Shown here: piece by piece, positions 29,168-37,735 of the stretch
Layout: every line of letters begins with the position of its first letter
Numbering within the stretch: the first letter of the stretch is position 1
Source: a virus
Direction: 5' to 3' (one strand)
DNA: 64,000 nucleotides
IMG/VR virus record: IMGVR_UViG_3300031787_000001
Location: 62,001 to 126,000 of that record
Notes under the pieces: generated by a model
The model's input: only the letters and a program-made list of their open reading frames with translations
Told to the model about the DNA's origin: nothing
Databases searched by the model: none
Position numbers and translations under genes: made by a program

Positions 29168-29560
29168 GGGGGTGTCCAGGTATTGATTGGCGTTTATATG
29201 GTAAATGGGCACGTAGTCAGATGTCATCTATGACTTAAATCTACGGTGGTAAAAATCAAACGGCAACGTTTACAACAACATGGAAATTGCAGGTATCCTT
29301 GCAACTTCTAAAGTAGCTGCTTAATAAGTACCTACTGTCGGGTCGGTTAGGACATATAACCCAGGAACAGAAGTCCGTTATACGGGTCACAGGTCAGAGC
29401 TCGTTTAAAATAATTCTGAGACCAAGTTGTTTGTAGGTAGGTTTCTCACATATATCAAACCTAATATTTTGGAACATTGAGAACCAATGTTATACTAAAC
29501 GTGTAGTCCATCTATTGTATGGCGAACAAGACAAGGGTTCGATTCCCTTCACCTCCACCA
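29168..29560 (+). ncRNA. ssrA: tmRNA
   Basis: A 393-nt transfer-messenger RNA for ribosome rescue. The ends form a tRNA-like domain: GGGGGTG/CACCTCC acceptor with G3-U70 (alanine identity), T-arm with TTCGATT, and encoded CCA. An internal ORF at 29262-29127+ (29262-29321 plus two stops to 29327) reads GNVYNNMEIAGILATSKVAA. The first codon GGC fits Bacteroidota tags, which start with Gly, but the tag is about twice as long as typical ones in that group and ends VAA, not LAA. The C-terminal hydrophobic-Ala-Ala is the usual protease signal. The resume codon is inferred. A terminator follows. Confidence 0.9.
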
Positions 29561-29566
29561 AAAATT

Positions 29567-29593
29567 AAACCCATCGAATTCGATGGGTTTTTT
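29567..29593 (+). terminator. tmRNA terminator
   Basis: AAACCCATCGAA/TTCGATGGGTTT perfect hairpin followed by T run. Confidence 0.88.
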
Positions 29594-29733
29594 ATTTATA
29601 ATAACTGAGGTTTATAAACGAACAAAGAGGTCTTTAGGACCCCTTTGTCGAGATTTGGAATACCCCCTTTCGTTTTTTTCGAGTTATCATCTAATGGCGA
29701 CCAAACCATTAAACTCTAATATAAATATCTAAT
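29594..29733. other. Intergenic region between convergent units
   Basis: No gene. Contains a CAAAG-AGGTC-TTTA-GGACC-CCTTTG-type hairpin (about 29625-29650) that may terminate minus-strand transcription, and a TATTTATA (minus-strand reading) at 29720-29727 that does not precede any recognised minus-strand gene. Confidence 0.5.
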
Positions 29734-30684
29734 TTAATAGTTTTGTGCTATTGTTTTCAAAAAATTTAATCCAAATTGACTATTCATATCCATTAAACCA
29801 CCACCCTGTTGTTGTAGATTCTCTTGTCCATTAATCCCTAATCTATCAATTTGGACCAAATCTTCTTGACTTGTTGATTGATTAACAACTTGTGAAAATC
29901 TTGGATCGTTTGCCAATTTTTCTCTAAATTGTTCATCTTCATTGAATTTCTTTTCAAACGCATCAAAACTCGGTAATCCAAACATGGCTAAAACACCATT
30001 AGCGATTATAAATTGTTTTACCATATTTCTTCTACCACGTCTTGCAGGCATAACTACGTTCCACCAATTAGATAACCAAGTACTTGGTGCTTTTCCTGTT
30101 TTTGCAATATATTCTGCCAATTTTTCTCCTTGAAAGAAATTTTTAAAACCTGTACTAAATTTTCCACCAGCAGAGATCGTAGATCCAATCTGTTTACCTA
30201 ATCCAACAGGTCTTTGTAATATTTTACCAATCGCGGTTGTGTGTTCCGCCATTGCATGTCTTAATCCACCAGCGGCTTTGGTACCAATAATTGGTACTTT
30301 TTCTAAACTTCTAATTGTGTTGGTAACAGGTGCGGAATTTATGTATTTACCTAACTCAACATATTTTTTTGCGAACGTTGGATTTTTAGCCGCAAAGGCA
30401 ACTAAGTTATCTGTATTTTTCAACGCACCTCTCGCAATAGGACTTTTAAGTAGTCTAATTATTGGTTTAGCGAAAAAATCACCCACTGTCGGTATTAGTG
30501 CAATTAACATTAAACCAGCGTAAAGATATTCCTTTTTGTATATGTAACGAATAATCAATATAATGTCAGCAACCTCACCTATCACAGGTATAAAACCTGC
30601 GATCATTAATGCATTTTCTAAACCATCTTCTTTTAGTAGTTGTTTAGATTCTAAGATTTCCTTTTTTGTATAAATTCTAGACAT
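29734..30684 (-). CDS. Hydrophobic probable injected virion protein with pretoxin-like segment
   Basis: A 316-residue protein. Residues 25-72 read FIPVIGEVADIILIIRYIYK ... LMLIALIPTVGDFFAKP, the FIPxxGexxD...IPxvGD double helical hairpin seen in pre-toxin regions of polymorphic toxins and in some phage internal proteins. The rest is Gly/Ala/Lys-rich and amphipathic, with a Gln-rich C-terminus. The N-terminus (MSRIYTKKEILESKQLLKED) is close to the shared leader. Last of a run of five tightly spaced minus-strand genes. A membrane-active injected protein is the inference; a toxin is the alternative. Confidence 0.72.
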   Translation of the reverse strand: MSRIYTKKEILESKQLLKEDGLENALMIAGFIPVIGEVADIILIIRYIYKKEYLYAGLMLIALIPTVGDFFAKPIIRLLKSPIARGALKNTDNLVAFAAKNPTFAKKYVELGKYINSAPVTNTIRSLEKVPIIGTKAAGGLRHAMAEHTTAIGKILQRPVGLGKQIGSTISAGGKFSTGFKNFFQGEKLAEYIAKTGKAPSTWLSNWWNVVMPARRGRRNMVKQFIIANGVLAMFGLPSFDAFEKKFNEDEQFREKLANDPRFSQVVNQSTSQEDLVQIDRLGINGQENLQQQGGGLMDMNSQFGLNFLKTIAQNY

Positions 30685-30691
30685 TTCAATT

Positions 30692-31312
30692 TTATTTATG
30701 GATTAATTTACAAAAGGGTTGACTAATCGCCTCACCTAAACCAGTATTTCTTATCATTTCACCTGAAAGGTTACCTAATATTGATCCAGGTATACCTGAA
30801 AATCCATCATTATTTCTATTTAGACCAAATAATGTAGACACACCTGCTCTAAGTGATACCTCAACAACAGCATCCATAATATGTGGAGCATGTTTTAAAC
30901 AAGTGGGACTATCTTTAAAAATTCTAATAAAATCAATTGGACTTAAATCAGCAAATGCCTGAGATAAAGTTGTTGACCAACCAGGACTAACACCCATGTA
31001 TCTTAAAACCCAATTTATTGCCAATTCCTTTAAAAATGAAATACCACCTTCTTTTGCTAAATCACCAAAATCAAGTTTATCTAAACCAAGAGATGTTGGT
31101 AATGAAAATTCTTTTAATAATTGATCATTTACTTCTTTTTCAGTATATCCTTCATTTATCAATTTAATAGATGTATTAAAACATTCTTTTAAATAAATGT
31201 TAGGATCATCAATATCTCTCAAATGTGAAAAAGATTCATTAAGATTAGATTTTCTTTTTTCATTTAATTTTTTACTAACTATACTCTTAGTATCTATTAC
31301 TATTTTTTTCAT
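30692..31312 (-). CDS. Hypothetical virion-associated protein
   Basis: A 206-residue protein. The N-terminus MKKIVIDTKSIVSKKLNE ends in L-N-E, like the leader peptides of this window. The C-terminal half is hydrophobic and Gly/Ser-rich (SGIPGSILGNLSGEMIRNTG). It sits between two larger probable internal proteins with 1-7 nt gaps. No recognised domain. Confidence 0.75.
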   Translation of the reverse strand: MKKIVIDTKSIVSKKLNEKRKSNLNESFSHLRDIDDPNIYLKECFNTSIKLINEGYTEKEVNDQLLKEFSLPTSLGLDKLDFGDLAKEGGISFLKELAINWVLRYMGVSPGWSTTLSQAFADLSPIDFIRIFKDSPTCLKHAPHIMDAVVEVSLRAGVSTLFGLNRNNDGFSGIPGSILGNLSGEMIRNTGLGEAISQPFCKLIHK

Positions 31313-31313
31313 T

Positions 31314-33347
31314 TTAGAATTCTGCGTTTGAGTTAATCCATTTATATTTCATATCACCATCCCCTTTATCGACTTGTTTTGTTTCTACATATCCCTTATC
31401 TTCTAAATATTTGTTTAATATGTAGTAATCATTACCCGATAATTGTTTTCCTCTCCATACTGCGGCCAATCCTTTTTTAGGCCATCTTTTTCTTTTAATT
31501 AATTTATTACTAGCCAATAATTCCTGTAATCTGTTTTCATCATATACAGGTTTAATTGGTGTTGGAGGAGGAGGTGCAGGTGTTGGTGCAACTGTAGGTG
31601 CTGGTGTTGCAGTAGGTCCTGGTACTGGTGTGCCGGTTGGACTTGGGTTTTTACCACAAATCTCTTTTTTAACATAATCGTAAACTTCTTTAGTTATAGG
31701 ATTAATTGGCATCTTCACACCTCTTTTTTCAATGATTTCCTCTCTAAGTTTCGCCATCGTTTTAGGTCCAAAATAACCTTTTTGACTTGGTAAATCTAAA
31801 CATGCTTGTATTTCGGCTATTTTTTCATTTCTACATCCGAATTCAAACGGGAAATCTTTACATTCTTTATATGGTACCGGTTCTTTTGTTGGTCTAGGTT
31901 CTTTTGTTGGACCAGGTACAGGAGGTACAGGACCATCTGTTGGTTTTGGTTGACCATCCCAAGTAATTTCAACACCACCTAAATCACCGGTATTGGTACC
32001 ACCTCCACCGCCTTTACCACTTTCAATTTGGTTTATTAATGAATACATCTCTTGTTTGGCTCTAACAGATGATGCGTTTACTGTGTAGATATAATCTAAT
32101 GATTTTTTTAGACTACCACCACCTAAACCTGATGCTTGGTATAGTTTCAAGAATTCTTTACCATTAGCACTTCCAGCATATTTTTTAAGTAATGCTAATG
32201 CACTTTGTAAATCACTACCTGAAACAGGGAAATCCAATAAATCAATCATTGTTTCAACATCATTATCTATTGATGAAGTTGCTGCCTCATTTATATCTTC
32301 ATCTATAGTTTGGATGTTACCACCTTTACATTTCCAACTACCCATGGCCCCCGTCTCTGTATTCATTACTCTACCATTTGTGAAAAATTGTACTCCTTTA
32401 GGATATTCACTTGATTTAACAATAACCCAAACTTGGCCAGTTGAACTTGTCTCTACTTTACCTTGTTGTTTATTTATTAAATCTTGAATACATGGTGCCC
32501 ATTGTCCATCATTTGGTGGTGGTGTTGGTGGGAAATCTTCTGGAACAGTTTCTCCACTATCTGCCATCATCCACCATAAGGCCGCTGCAGTTAAACCACC
32601 GGCTAGACCCCATTTTAATATATCTTTCCAACTCTTTCCTTGTTTTATCCAAATAATTATTTTAATATACCAAGGTCTTGGAATTGGTGGTGGCGGTACC
32701 GGTGGTGGTTTTGGTAAAGTTATCTCTCCACCGCCAGTTTTTTTAATTCTTCTATTTATGGCTTTATCAACTGCTTTAGTTGATACCCCGCCTCCCGATT
32801 TCATTTCTCTCGCACCTTTTTGAAGTAATGCCTCCGCTTCTTTAGCGGACATTCCATATGTTTTTTGTAATGTTTCAGATGCCAATTTAAAGTTTTCAGG
32901 ATTTGCTGGCATTGCACCTCCTTTAGGATAAACCTTTTTTAGAATTTCTTTAAATGTTGGTGATTCACCAATAAGACCTTTTAATTTTAGTGCAATTTCA
33001 GGAACTTTATTTGCTTGTTTAATTACAAGAAATTTCTCAGCAGTACTGAGAGCCCCTGCTTCACCCGGTGCCTTTTTCATTGCGATTAATAACTCGTCAG
33101 CGGTTTTAAATCTAGAAAGTGCGGGTATTTCATTTTTTAATGTGGAAAATAAACCTTTTTCTGATTTTAAAATACTACCGATTGCTTCAATACCTTGTTG
33201 AGCAACTTTTGTTACTTGTTCTTCAATATTTTCAGGATTTTCTTCTTCTGATACCTCGATATTGGGATCTTCATTTTCTAATTTATCATTAACTGATTCA
33301 ACTAATGATATCATTTTTCTAATTAATAATGCGTCTCTATTTTCCAT
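31314..33347 (-). CDS. Large probable virion protein with a peptidoglycan-binding domain
   Basis: A 677-residue multidomain protein. The leader-like N-terminus MENRDALLIRKMISLVES is followed by a helical region, a Pro-rich linker (KPPPVPPPPIPRPW, about 212-225) and a single transmembrane stretch (WGLAGGLTAAALWWMM, about 245-262). A beta region and Pro/Thr-rich linkers (TKEPRPTKEP, TATPAPTVAPTP) flank a peptidoglycan-binding-type domain (FEFGCRNEKIAEIQACLDL, GYFGPKTMAKL, about 505-545). The C-terminus is a small helical domain. It could reach from virion through the envelope during DNA entry. A role in penetration is inferred. Confidence 0.8.
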   Translation of the reverse strand: MENRDALLIRKMISLVESVNDKLENEDPNIEVSEEENPENIEEQVTKVAQQGIEAIGSILKSEKGLFSTLKNEIPALSRFKTADELLIAMKKAPGEAGALSTAEKFLVIKQANKVPEIALKLKGLIGESPTFKEILKKVYPKGGAMPANPENFKLASETLQKTYGMSAKEAEALLQKGAREMKSGGGVSTKAVDKAINRRIKKTGGGEITLPKPPPVPPPPIPRPWYIKIIIWIKQGKSWKDILKWGLAGGLTAAALWWMMADSGETVPEDFPPTPPPNDGQWAPCIQDLINKQQGKVETSSTGQVWVIVKSSEYPKGVQFFTNGRVMNTETGAMGSWKCKGGNIQTIDEDINEAATSSIDNDVETMIDLLDFPVSGSDLQSALALLKKYAGSANGKEFLKLYQASGLGGGSLKKSLDYIYTVNASSVRAKQEMYSLINQIESGKGGGGGTNTGDLGGVEITWDGQPKPTDGPVPPVPGPTKEPRPTKEPVPYKECKDFPFEFGCRNEKIAEIQACLDLPSQKGYFGPKTMAKLREEIIEKRGVKMPINPITKEVYDYVKKEICGKNPSPTGTPVPGPTATPAPTVAPTPAPPPPTPIKPVYDENRLQELLASNKLIKRKRWPKKGLAAVWRGKQLSGNDYYILNKYLEDKGYVETKQVDKGDGDMKYKWINSNAEF

Positions 33348-33364
33348 TTTTTTATTTTTTATTT

Positions 33365-34648
33365 TTATTGCATTTTATTTAATAAATTTGCCATATCATC
33401 CTCCACACCTTGTTTTATTTGTTCATCGGGTATTGCACTTGCGATTTTTGTTAAGTCTTCCTGTGATGCTACCGATCCATCTTCTCCTTTATTTTTACCG
33501 GCAAAATATTGTGCTCCCTTTTCCATACCCTTCATCGCCACAGCGGTACCCCCACCCCATGTTAAACCTTTTCTTACTGCCGTTGCGGTACTAACAGGAC
33601 CTTTACCCTTTAGTGCGGCGTTTATTGGTTTTGTAAAATCTTTTTGAATGAATTTTTTACCAAGTGAGGTTAAAGTCTCGGCACCTTGAACTCCCGCCTT
33701 TTGTGCTGCAGGTGCAAAAACATTTTTCATATTTTCTAAAACTTTACCAACACCTGATTTAAATGAAGAAATCATACCTGCTGCTTTTGGTCCGAAAGCC
33801 TTAGCGATCCATTCTAATGGTTTTATTAATATATTCATTATACCACCAAGACCTTTACTTAAAACAGTAATGATTGGTTGTAAAATTTTTCCACCAACTT
33901 TCATAACACTACCACCCGCAGCTTTAAAGGCCGCTTTAAGACCTTTGGCAGCACCAGAAAAAAGAACACCCGCTAAACATACTGCGAGATCAATATAAGT
34001 CCATACACTTTTTGAATCAGTTTTACCACTTAATAATTGATAAACTTTCCAAACAAATAGAATACCCCAAACTATACCTGTGGCTAATTTACCAATACCT
34101 AATGCGGTTAATGCCACGTCCAAACCGATACCAACAGGACTCATCATGAAATGTTCTATTTTTTCCATTATCCATGGTAATCCTTTATTTAACACCCATG
34201 CACCCGCATCTTTTATACCTTGCCAAGCTTTTCCCGCAACTTCTTTTGTTTTATCCCAAAGATCACCAAAAAAACCCTCAGCAAGTGTTGGATATTTTTG
34301 AGATATTTTATTTTTTACAAATTCCCAAGAATCAGTTATAACTTGTTCAGTTGATAATGAATTGATTGATTCTATGATTAAATTTCTACCAAATTTTATT
34401 TCATATTCCATTATTATATTCATATCCGATTCCATCAAACGATATAATAATTTTCTTATATTACTAAATAACTGTGTAGATTCCATTATTGAATGTCTAT
34501 AAATGAATATACTTTGATTTTTAAACATTTCACAAATAAAAAATGGATTTGGGTTATTAATATCAGTATATAACCCTGTTTCTACATCAATAATTCGATT
34601 TAAACCCGAAACATACCTACCATCTCTTGTGAATAATAAATCTTCCAT
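33365..34648 (-). CDS. Gly/Ala-rich membrane-active probable virion protein
   Basis: A 427-residue protein. Residues 1-130 are mixed alpha/beta (MEDLLFTRDGRYVSGLNRII). Then follow amphipathic and hydrophobic helices, FWGDLWDKTKEVAGKAWQGIKDAG-like (quoted FGDLWDKTKEVAGKAWQGIK), with transmembrane-like GLDVALTALGIGKLATGIVW and YIDLAVCLAGVLFSGAAKGL. The remainder is Gly/Lys/Ala-rich. This composition suits a protein injected with DNA that inserts into membrane. The ATG has TATTTATA 4 nt upstream. Confidence 0.75.
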   Translation of the reverse strand: MEDLLFTRDGRYVSGLNRIIDVETGLYTDINNPNPFFICEMFKNQSIFIYRHSIMESTQLFSNIRKLLYRLMESDMNIIMEYEIKFGRNLIIESINSLSTEQVITDSWEFVKNKISQKYPTLAEGFFGDLWDKTKEVAGKAWQGIKDAGAWVLNKGLPWIMEKIEHFMMSPVGIGLDVALTALGIGKLATGIVWGILFVWKVYQLLSGKTDSKSVWTYIDLAVCLAGVLFSGAAKGLKAAFKAAGGSVMKVGGKILQPIITVLSKGLGGIMNILIKPLEWIAKAFGPKAAGMISSFKSGVGKVLENMKNVFAPAAQKAGVQGAETLTSLGKKFIQKDFTKPINAALKGKGPVSTATAVRKGLTWGGGTAVAMKGMEKGAQYFAGKNKGEDGSVASQEDLTKIASAIPDEQIKQGVEDDMANLLNKMQ

Positions 34649-34652
34649 GTTA

Positions 34653-34660
34653 TATAAATA
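34653..34660 (-). promoter_or_regulatory. TATTTATA start-proximal motif
   Basis: Coding-strand TATTTATA 4 nt before the ATG at 34648. Confidence 0.5.
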
Positions 34661-34668
34661 TATTGATT

Positions 34669-34926
34669 TTACTTAAGTGGATTTCCTTTACCTCTTTTTA
34701 ATATAGATCCAACAACATCACTCCATTTAGTTACACCAACTTGATTTGATGGTCCTCTAGTTACACCACTTTCCCATTTACCAACTTGTGGATATCCCGA
34801 ACCCCCACCACTTGATGATGTACCCGCACTAGGTGCTGCTGCCGCATCTTGTTCACTTATCTCTTCTTCCTCCAAATCTTTAGAGAGAATTAGTTTAAGT
34901 TGTTTTTCATTTATTAAAACTTTCAT
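34669..34926 (-). CDS. Small CTS-bearing probable internal head protein
   Basis: An 85-residue protein beginning MKVLINEKQLKLILSKDLEE, one of the clearest copies of the shared (T)E-x-Q-L-K leader. It is followed by a Ser/Gly/Ala low-complexity linker (AAAAPSAGTSSSGGGSGYPQ) and a short basic tail. Small size, leader and a TATTTATA 4 nt upstream fit a packaged internal protein. Confidence 0.78.
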   Translation of the reverse strand: MKVLINEKQLKLILSKDLEEEEISEQDAAAAPSAGTSSSGGGSGYPQVGKWESGVTRGPSNQVGVTKWSDVVGSILKRGKGNPLK

Positions 34927-34930
34927 CTAC

Positions 34931-34938
34931 TATAAATA
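34931..34938 (-). promoter_or_regulatory. TATTTATA start-proximal motif
   Basis: Coding-strand TATTTATA 4 nt before the ATG at 34926. Confidence 0.5.
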
Positions 34939-34976
34939 CTTAAATTTTCTTGTTTTTTATACCATAAACTAAAAAA

Positions 34977-35345
34977 TTATTCATCATATATTGTCTCATC
35001 AATTTTTGAAAACATTTTAACAAACTGTCCCGCTTTTGCATTAGCTTCATCTTCAATCTCACCACCAATATCTGGCGGCTTAACTTTTAAACGACCTTGT
35101 TCGTATTGTTTATGATGGACAAGTTCATGTGCTAAACTTCTCATTACATCAACAAGTGCCCTATTTTTAGCATTAACTTTAATTATTTTATTTTTTTTAG
35201 TGTAGTCATAGCTAGCAGTAGTCTTTAATTCTTTTCTACCATTTTGAATAGAAATAGTTGGCACTGTTTTTAAATCCAATTCCTTTTTAACGAATTTTAC
35301 AAATTCTTGTAATTTCTTCTTTTTTTCGTCAGATAAAAATTCCAT
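34977..35345 (-). CDS. Zincin-like metallopeptidase domain protein
   Basis: A 122-residue protein; the ATG at 35345 (MEFLSDEKKKKLQEFVKFVK) is preferred because TATTTATA lies 3 nt upstream, inside a longer ORF. HELVHHKQYEQG near 78-89 is an HExxH zinc motif and GGEIEDEANAKAG about 15 residues later supplies the third ligand (Glu), the compact gluzincin layout. Substrate unknown. A second HExxH protein lies at 42635-43030. Confidence 0.82.
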   Translation of the reverse strand: MEFLSDEKKKKLQEFVKFVKKELDLKTVPTISIQNGRKELKTTASYDYTKKNKIIKVNAKNRALVDVMRSLAHELVHHKQYEQGRLKVKPPDIGGEIEDEANAKAGQFVKMFSKIDETIYDE

Positions 35346-35348
35346 AAA

Positions 35349-35356
35349 TATAAATA
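35349..35356 (-). promoter_or_regulatory. TATTTATA motif deciding the peptidase start
   Basis: Coding-strand TATTTATA 3 nt before the ATG at 35345. It also overlaps the end of the upstream gene. Confidence 0.5.
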
Positions 35357-35596
35357 TCACAAACTTACCCGTTCGGGTAAATCGTTTTCTTTTAAATATT
35401 CAGATAATAATTCAATTACAAATTCTTCATCAATATCTAATATATCGTGTTCAGATATTATCGTTGGACTATAATATTCTATGGAATCAAATTCAATGTC
35501 TAATACTCTATAAAAATTATCACCGTCTTCTTCGGTTGAGAATTCAACATGTAGAGTACTTTTTTCTTCTGTGTAGTAATACTCGTGTATAACCAT
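35357..35596 (-). CDS. Small acidic hypothetical protein
   Basis: A 79-residue acidic beta-rich protein (MVIHEYYYTEEKSTLHVEFS) ending in a helix (EEFVIELLSEYLKENDLPER). It lies directly upstream of the zincin gene, with only the promoter motif between, and may be its partner. No known domain. Confidence 0.75.
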   Translation of the reverse strand: MVIHEYYYTEEKSTLHVEFSTEEDGDNFYRVLDIEFDSIEYYSPTIISEHDILDIDEEFVIELLSEYLKENDLPERVSL

Positions 35597-35693
35597 TCTA
35601 AATATGTGGATTACGTAAACTTAATTAAAAAATAATTATGTTGATTTTTATCAAAAACCATAAATAATTGAATTATTCTAAATAATTACTAGT

Positions 35694-36023
35694 ATGATGG
35701 ATTGGTATATTATAGAATATTTGTATCCTGAATCATTTAAAAGATTCATTGACGTAACATTCCCAAATATTGGTATTGTAAGTACTAATTCTTTATCGTT
35801 TTATAAAACAAAAAATTTATACAATTTTTTTGACAAAGAAGGTTTATATTTTAATGTCGAACAATGTTGTCCAAAAAGATGGATTTATACAATATCAATA
35901 AAAAATATAATAGTGCTCGGACCAATTAATTTAAAAGAAAATACCAAAGAGGATATCGAAATAGAGGGATTTACGGAGTGTTTTAAAATACTAGATAAAA
36001 TTCTAATAACCCATCAATTATAA
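35694..36023 (+). CDS. Hypothetical protein
   Basis: A 109-residue protein (MMDWYIIEYLYPESFKRFID) with aromatic-rich beta strands and RWIYTISIKNIIVLGPINL in the middle. No membrane segment or motif recognised. Followed after 13 nt by another small gene, probably one operon, ending at the terminator near 36335. Confidence 0.75.
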   Translation: MMDWYIIEYLYPESFKRFIDVTFPNIGIVSTNSLSFYKTKNLYNFFDKEGLYFNVEQCCPKRWIYTISIKNIIVLGPINLKENTKEDIEIEGFTECFKILDKILITHQL

Positions 36024-36026
36024 ATG

Positions 36027-36034
36027 TATTTATA
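36027..36034 (+). promoter_or_regulatory. TATTTATA start-proximal motif
   Basis: TATTTATA only 2 nt before the ATG at 36037, the tightest spacing in the window. Confidence 0.45.
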
Positions 36035-36036
36035 AT

Positions 36037-36330
36037 ATGGAAATATCTATAAAATTTCTATTACAGTCTGTAAAAGTTATAACAGAAAAAAAATATCATT
36101 TAGAGGATCTATATCTTATATATGACTTTTTAATTTCTGTTAAAAAAGATGAATTAATTAAATACCTAAAATCTAATACAGTTTTGTCCTATAAGAACGA
36201 TTTAGAATTATATAAGGACACAATCATTCATTTAATGAAAATTTTTGAGGATTTAGAAAACTATGAGGAATGTTTTGTATTAAAACAAAAGTATGATGAA
36301 TGTGAATTTTTAATAAATGAAAAAACCTAA
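36037..36330 (+). CDS. Small helical protein with UVR-like end
   Basis: A 97-residue helical protein. IHLMKIFEDLENYEECFVLK near 68-88 resembles the C-terminal segment of the protein at 17485-17805 (FEQIEDFETCTRIRDLSKEL), suggesting a shared UVR-like helical hairpin for protein contacts. Function unknown. Confidence 0.75.
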   Translation: MEISIKFLLQSVKVITEKKYHLEDLYLIYDFLISVKKDELIKYLKSNTVLSYKNDLELYKDTIIHLMKIFEDLENYEECFVLKQKYDECEFLINEKT

Positions 36331-36350
36331 TCAATAACGATTAGGTTTTG
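36321..36350. terminator. Bidirectional terminator
   Basis: AAAACCTAATC/GATTAGGTTTT inverted repeat between convergent genes; its left arm overlaps the final codons of the plus-strand gene. Confidence 0.85.
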
Positions 36351-36356
36351 TATAAA

Positions 36357-36584
36357 TTATTTACTTACACGTTTTCGCAATAAAAAATAAAAAATAAAAA
36401 ATAGACCCGATATAAAATACATAATAATATTGGCTCTCCAAATGTTTCCGGTTATAGACATTAACGTATATTGTACAACATCGAACCCAAATGGGAGAAA
36501 GAACATCGCTAACATTAGAGACGTATCTTTGTATAACACCAATCTTTTTTCCTTGTTTTTTATTGTTTTTAGTCGATTCACCAT
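36357..36584 (-). CDS. Small two-helix membrane protein
   Basis: A 75-residue protein with a basic N-terminus (MVNRLKTIKNKEKRLVLYKD) and two transmembrane segments, about 24-43 (LMLAMFFLPFGFDVVQYTLM) and 50-70 (ANIIMYFISGLFFIFYFLLR). It lies downstream of the galactofuranose cassette. An overlapping frame encodes a similar-length ORF without hydrophobic logic and is rejected. Confidence 0.7.
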   Translation of the reverse strand: MVNRLKTIKNKEKRLVLYKDTSLMLAMFFLPFGFDVVQYTLMSITGNIWRANIIMYFISGLFFIFYFLLRKRVSK

Positions 36585-36634
36585 CGGTATCCATGTATGA
36601 ATAATTTATCTAATTATGTCTTAATGACTTTTAA

Positions 36635-37735
36635 CTATAAATATGTCTCTATTTCTGTTTTAACTTTTTTTAACGCGGAGGCGATTACTTGGTGCATATC
36701 ATAATACTTATATTCCGCCAACCTACCACCAAAAATGACATTATTTTCCATTTTTGTTAAATCTTGGTACTTGTTAAATATATTTTGATTTATTAAATCA
36801 TTTATTGGGTAATATGGTTCTTCATTTTTATTCCATTCAATTGGATATTCTTTTGTTATTATTGTTTTAGAAGAAATATCATTATTAAAATGTTTGTGTT
36901 CAATAATTCTCGTAAAAGGTATTTCAATGTCTGTAAAATTTATAACTGAATGACCTTGATAATTTTCTTTGTCGAGTATTTCAGTTTCAAATCTCAATGG
37001 TCGATACTCTAAATCACCATAACAATAATTATAAAATTTGTCTACCGGTCCTGTATAAATTATTTTTCTAGATAATGAATTGAAATATTCTCTATTTTCA
37101 AAATAGTCAACATTTTTTCGTACTTCAATATTTTCTAATAATTTTTCAAATAATTCTGTATAACCGTTTTTTGGAATTCCTTGGTATGTGTCAAAAAAAT
37201 AATTATTATCGTATGTGAATCTTACAGGTAATCTTTTTATGATAAAAGGTGGTAATTCTTTTGGGTTTTTCATCCATTGTTTTTCAGTGTAACCCTTAAT
37301 TAATTTATCATATACATCTCTACCTACTAATGATAATGCTTGTTCTTCTAAATTATTGGGTACACCTCCATATCTTTGACTTTCTATTATTTTTATCGCT
37401 TCTTCCGGATTATTGACCCCCCACAGTTTATTAAACGTAAACATATTGAAGGGTAAAGAGTATAGTTGATCTTTATGTGACGCCAAAACATGATGTCTAT
37501 AATTGTTAAACTCAACAAATTTATTTACATAATCCCAAACTTCTTTATCTGAAGTATGAAATATATGTGCACCATACTTATGTACATTAATTTCTAAATT
37601 TTTTTCAGTATAACAATTACCACCAATATGATCTCTTTTTTCTATAACCAATACTTTTTTTCCGACATTGGTTAATTCTCTGGCAAAAATAGATCCAAAG
37701 AGACCCGATCCAACTATTAAATAATCATACATCAT
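36635..37735 (-). CDS. glf: UDP-galactopyranose mutase
   Basis: A 366-residue flavoenzyme that converts UDP-galactopyranose to UDP-galactofuranose. The FAD-binding DYLIVGSGLFGSIFARELTN (4-23), VIEKRDHIGGNCYTE (30-44) and NVHKYGAHIFHTSD (50-63) match the Glf signature. Other conserved segments are GYTEKQWMKNPKELP and GRLAEYKYYDMHQVI. Length fits the family. It overlaps the GT25-type gene by 11 nt, so donor synthesis and transfer are probably coupled. Confidence 0.95.
   Translation of the reverse strand: MMYDYLIVGSGLFGSIFARELTNVGKKVLVIEKRDHIGGNCYTEKNLEINVHKYGAHIFHTSDKEVWDYVNKFVEFNNYRHHVLASHKDQLYSLPFNMFTFNKLWGVNNPEEAIKIIESQRYGGVPNNLEEQALSLVGRDVYDKLIKGYTEKQWMKNPKELPPFIIKRLPVRFTYDNNYFFDTYQGIPKNGYTELFEKLLENIEVRKNVDYFENREYFNSLSRKIIYTGPVDKFYNYCYGDLEYRPLRFETEILDKENYQGHSVINFTDIEIPFTRIIEHKHFNNDISSKTIITKEYPIEWNKNEEPYYPINDLINQNIFNKYQDLTKMENNVIFGGRLAEYKYYDMHQVIASALKKVKTEIETYL

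Noticed and set aside
36361-36594. Alternative 77-codon ORF overlapping the two-helix membrane protein
   Set aside because: Same strand, other frame; the chosen frame has two clean transmembrane segments and a charged N-terminus.
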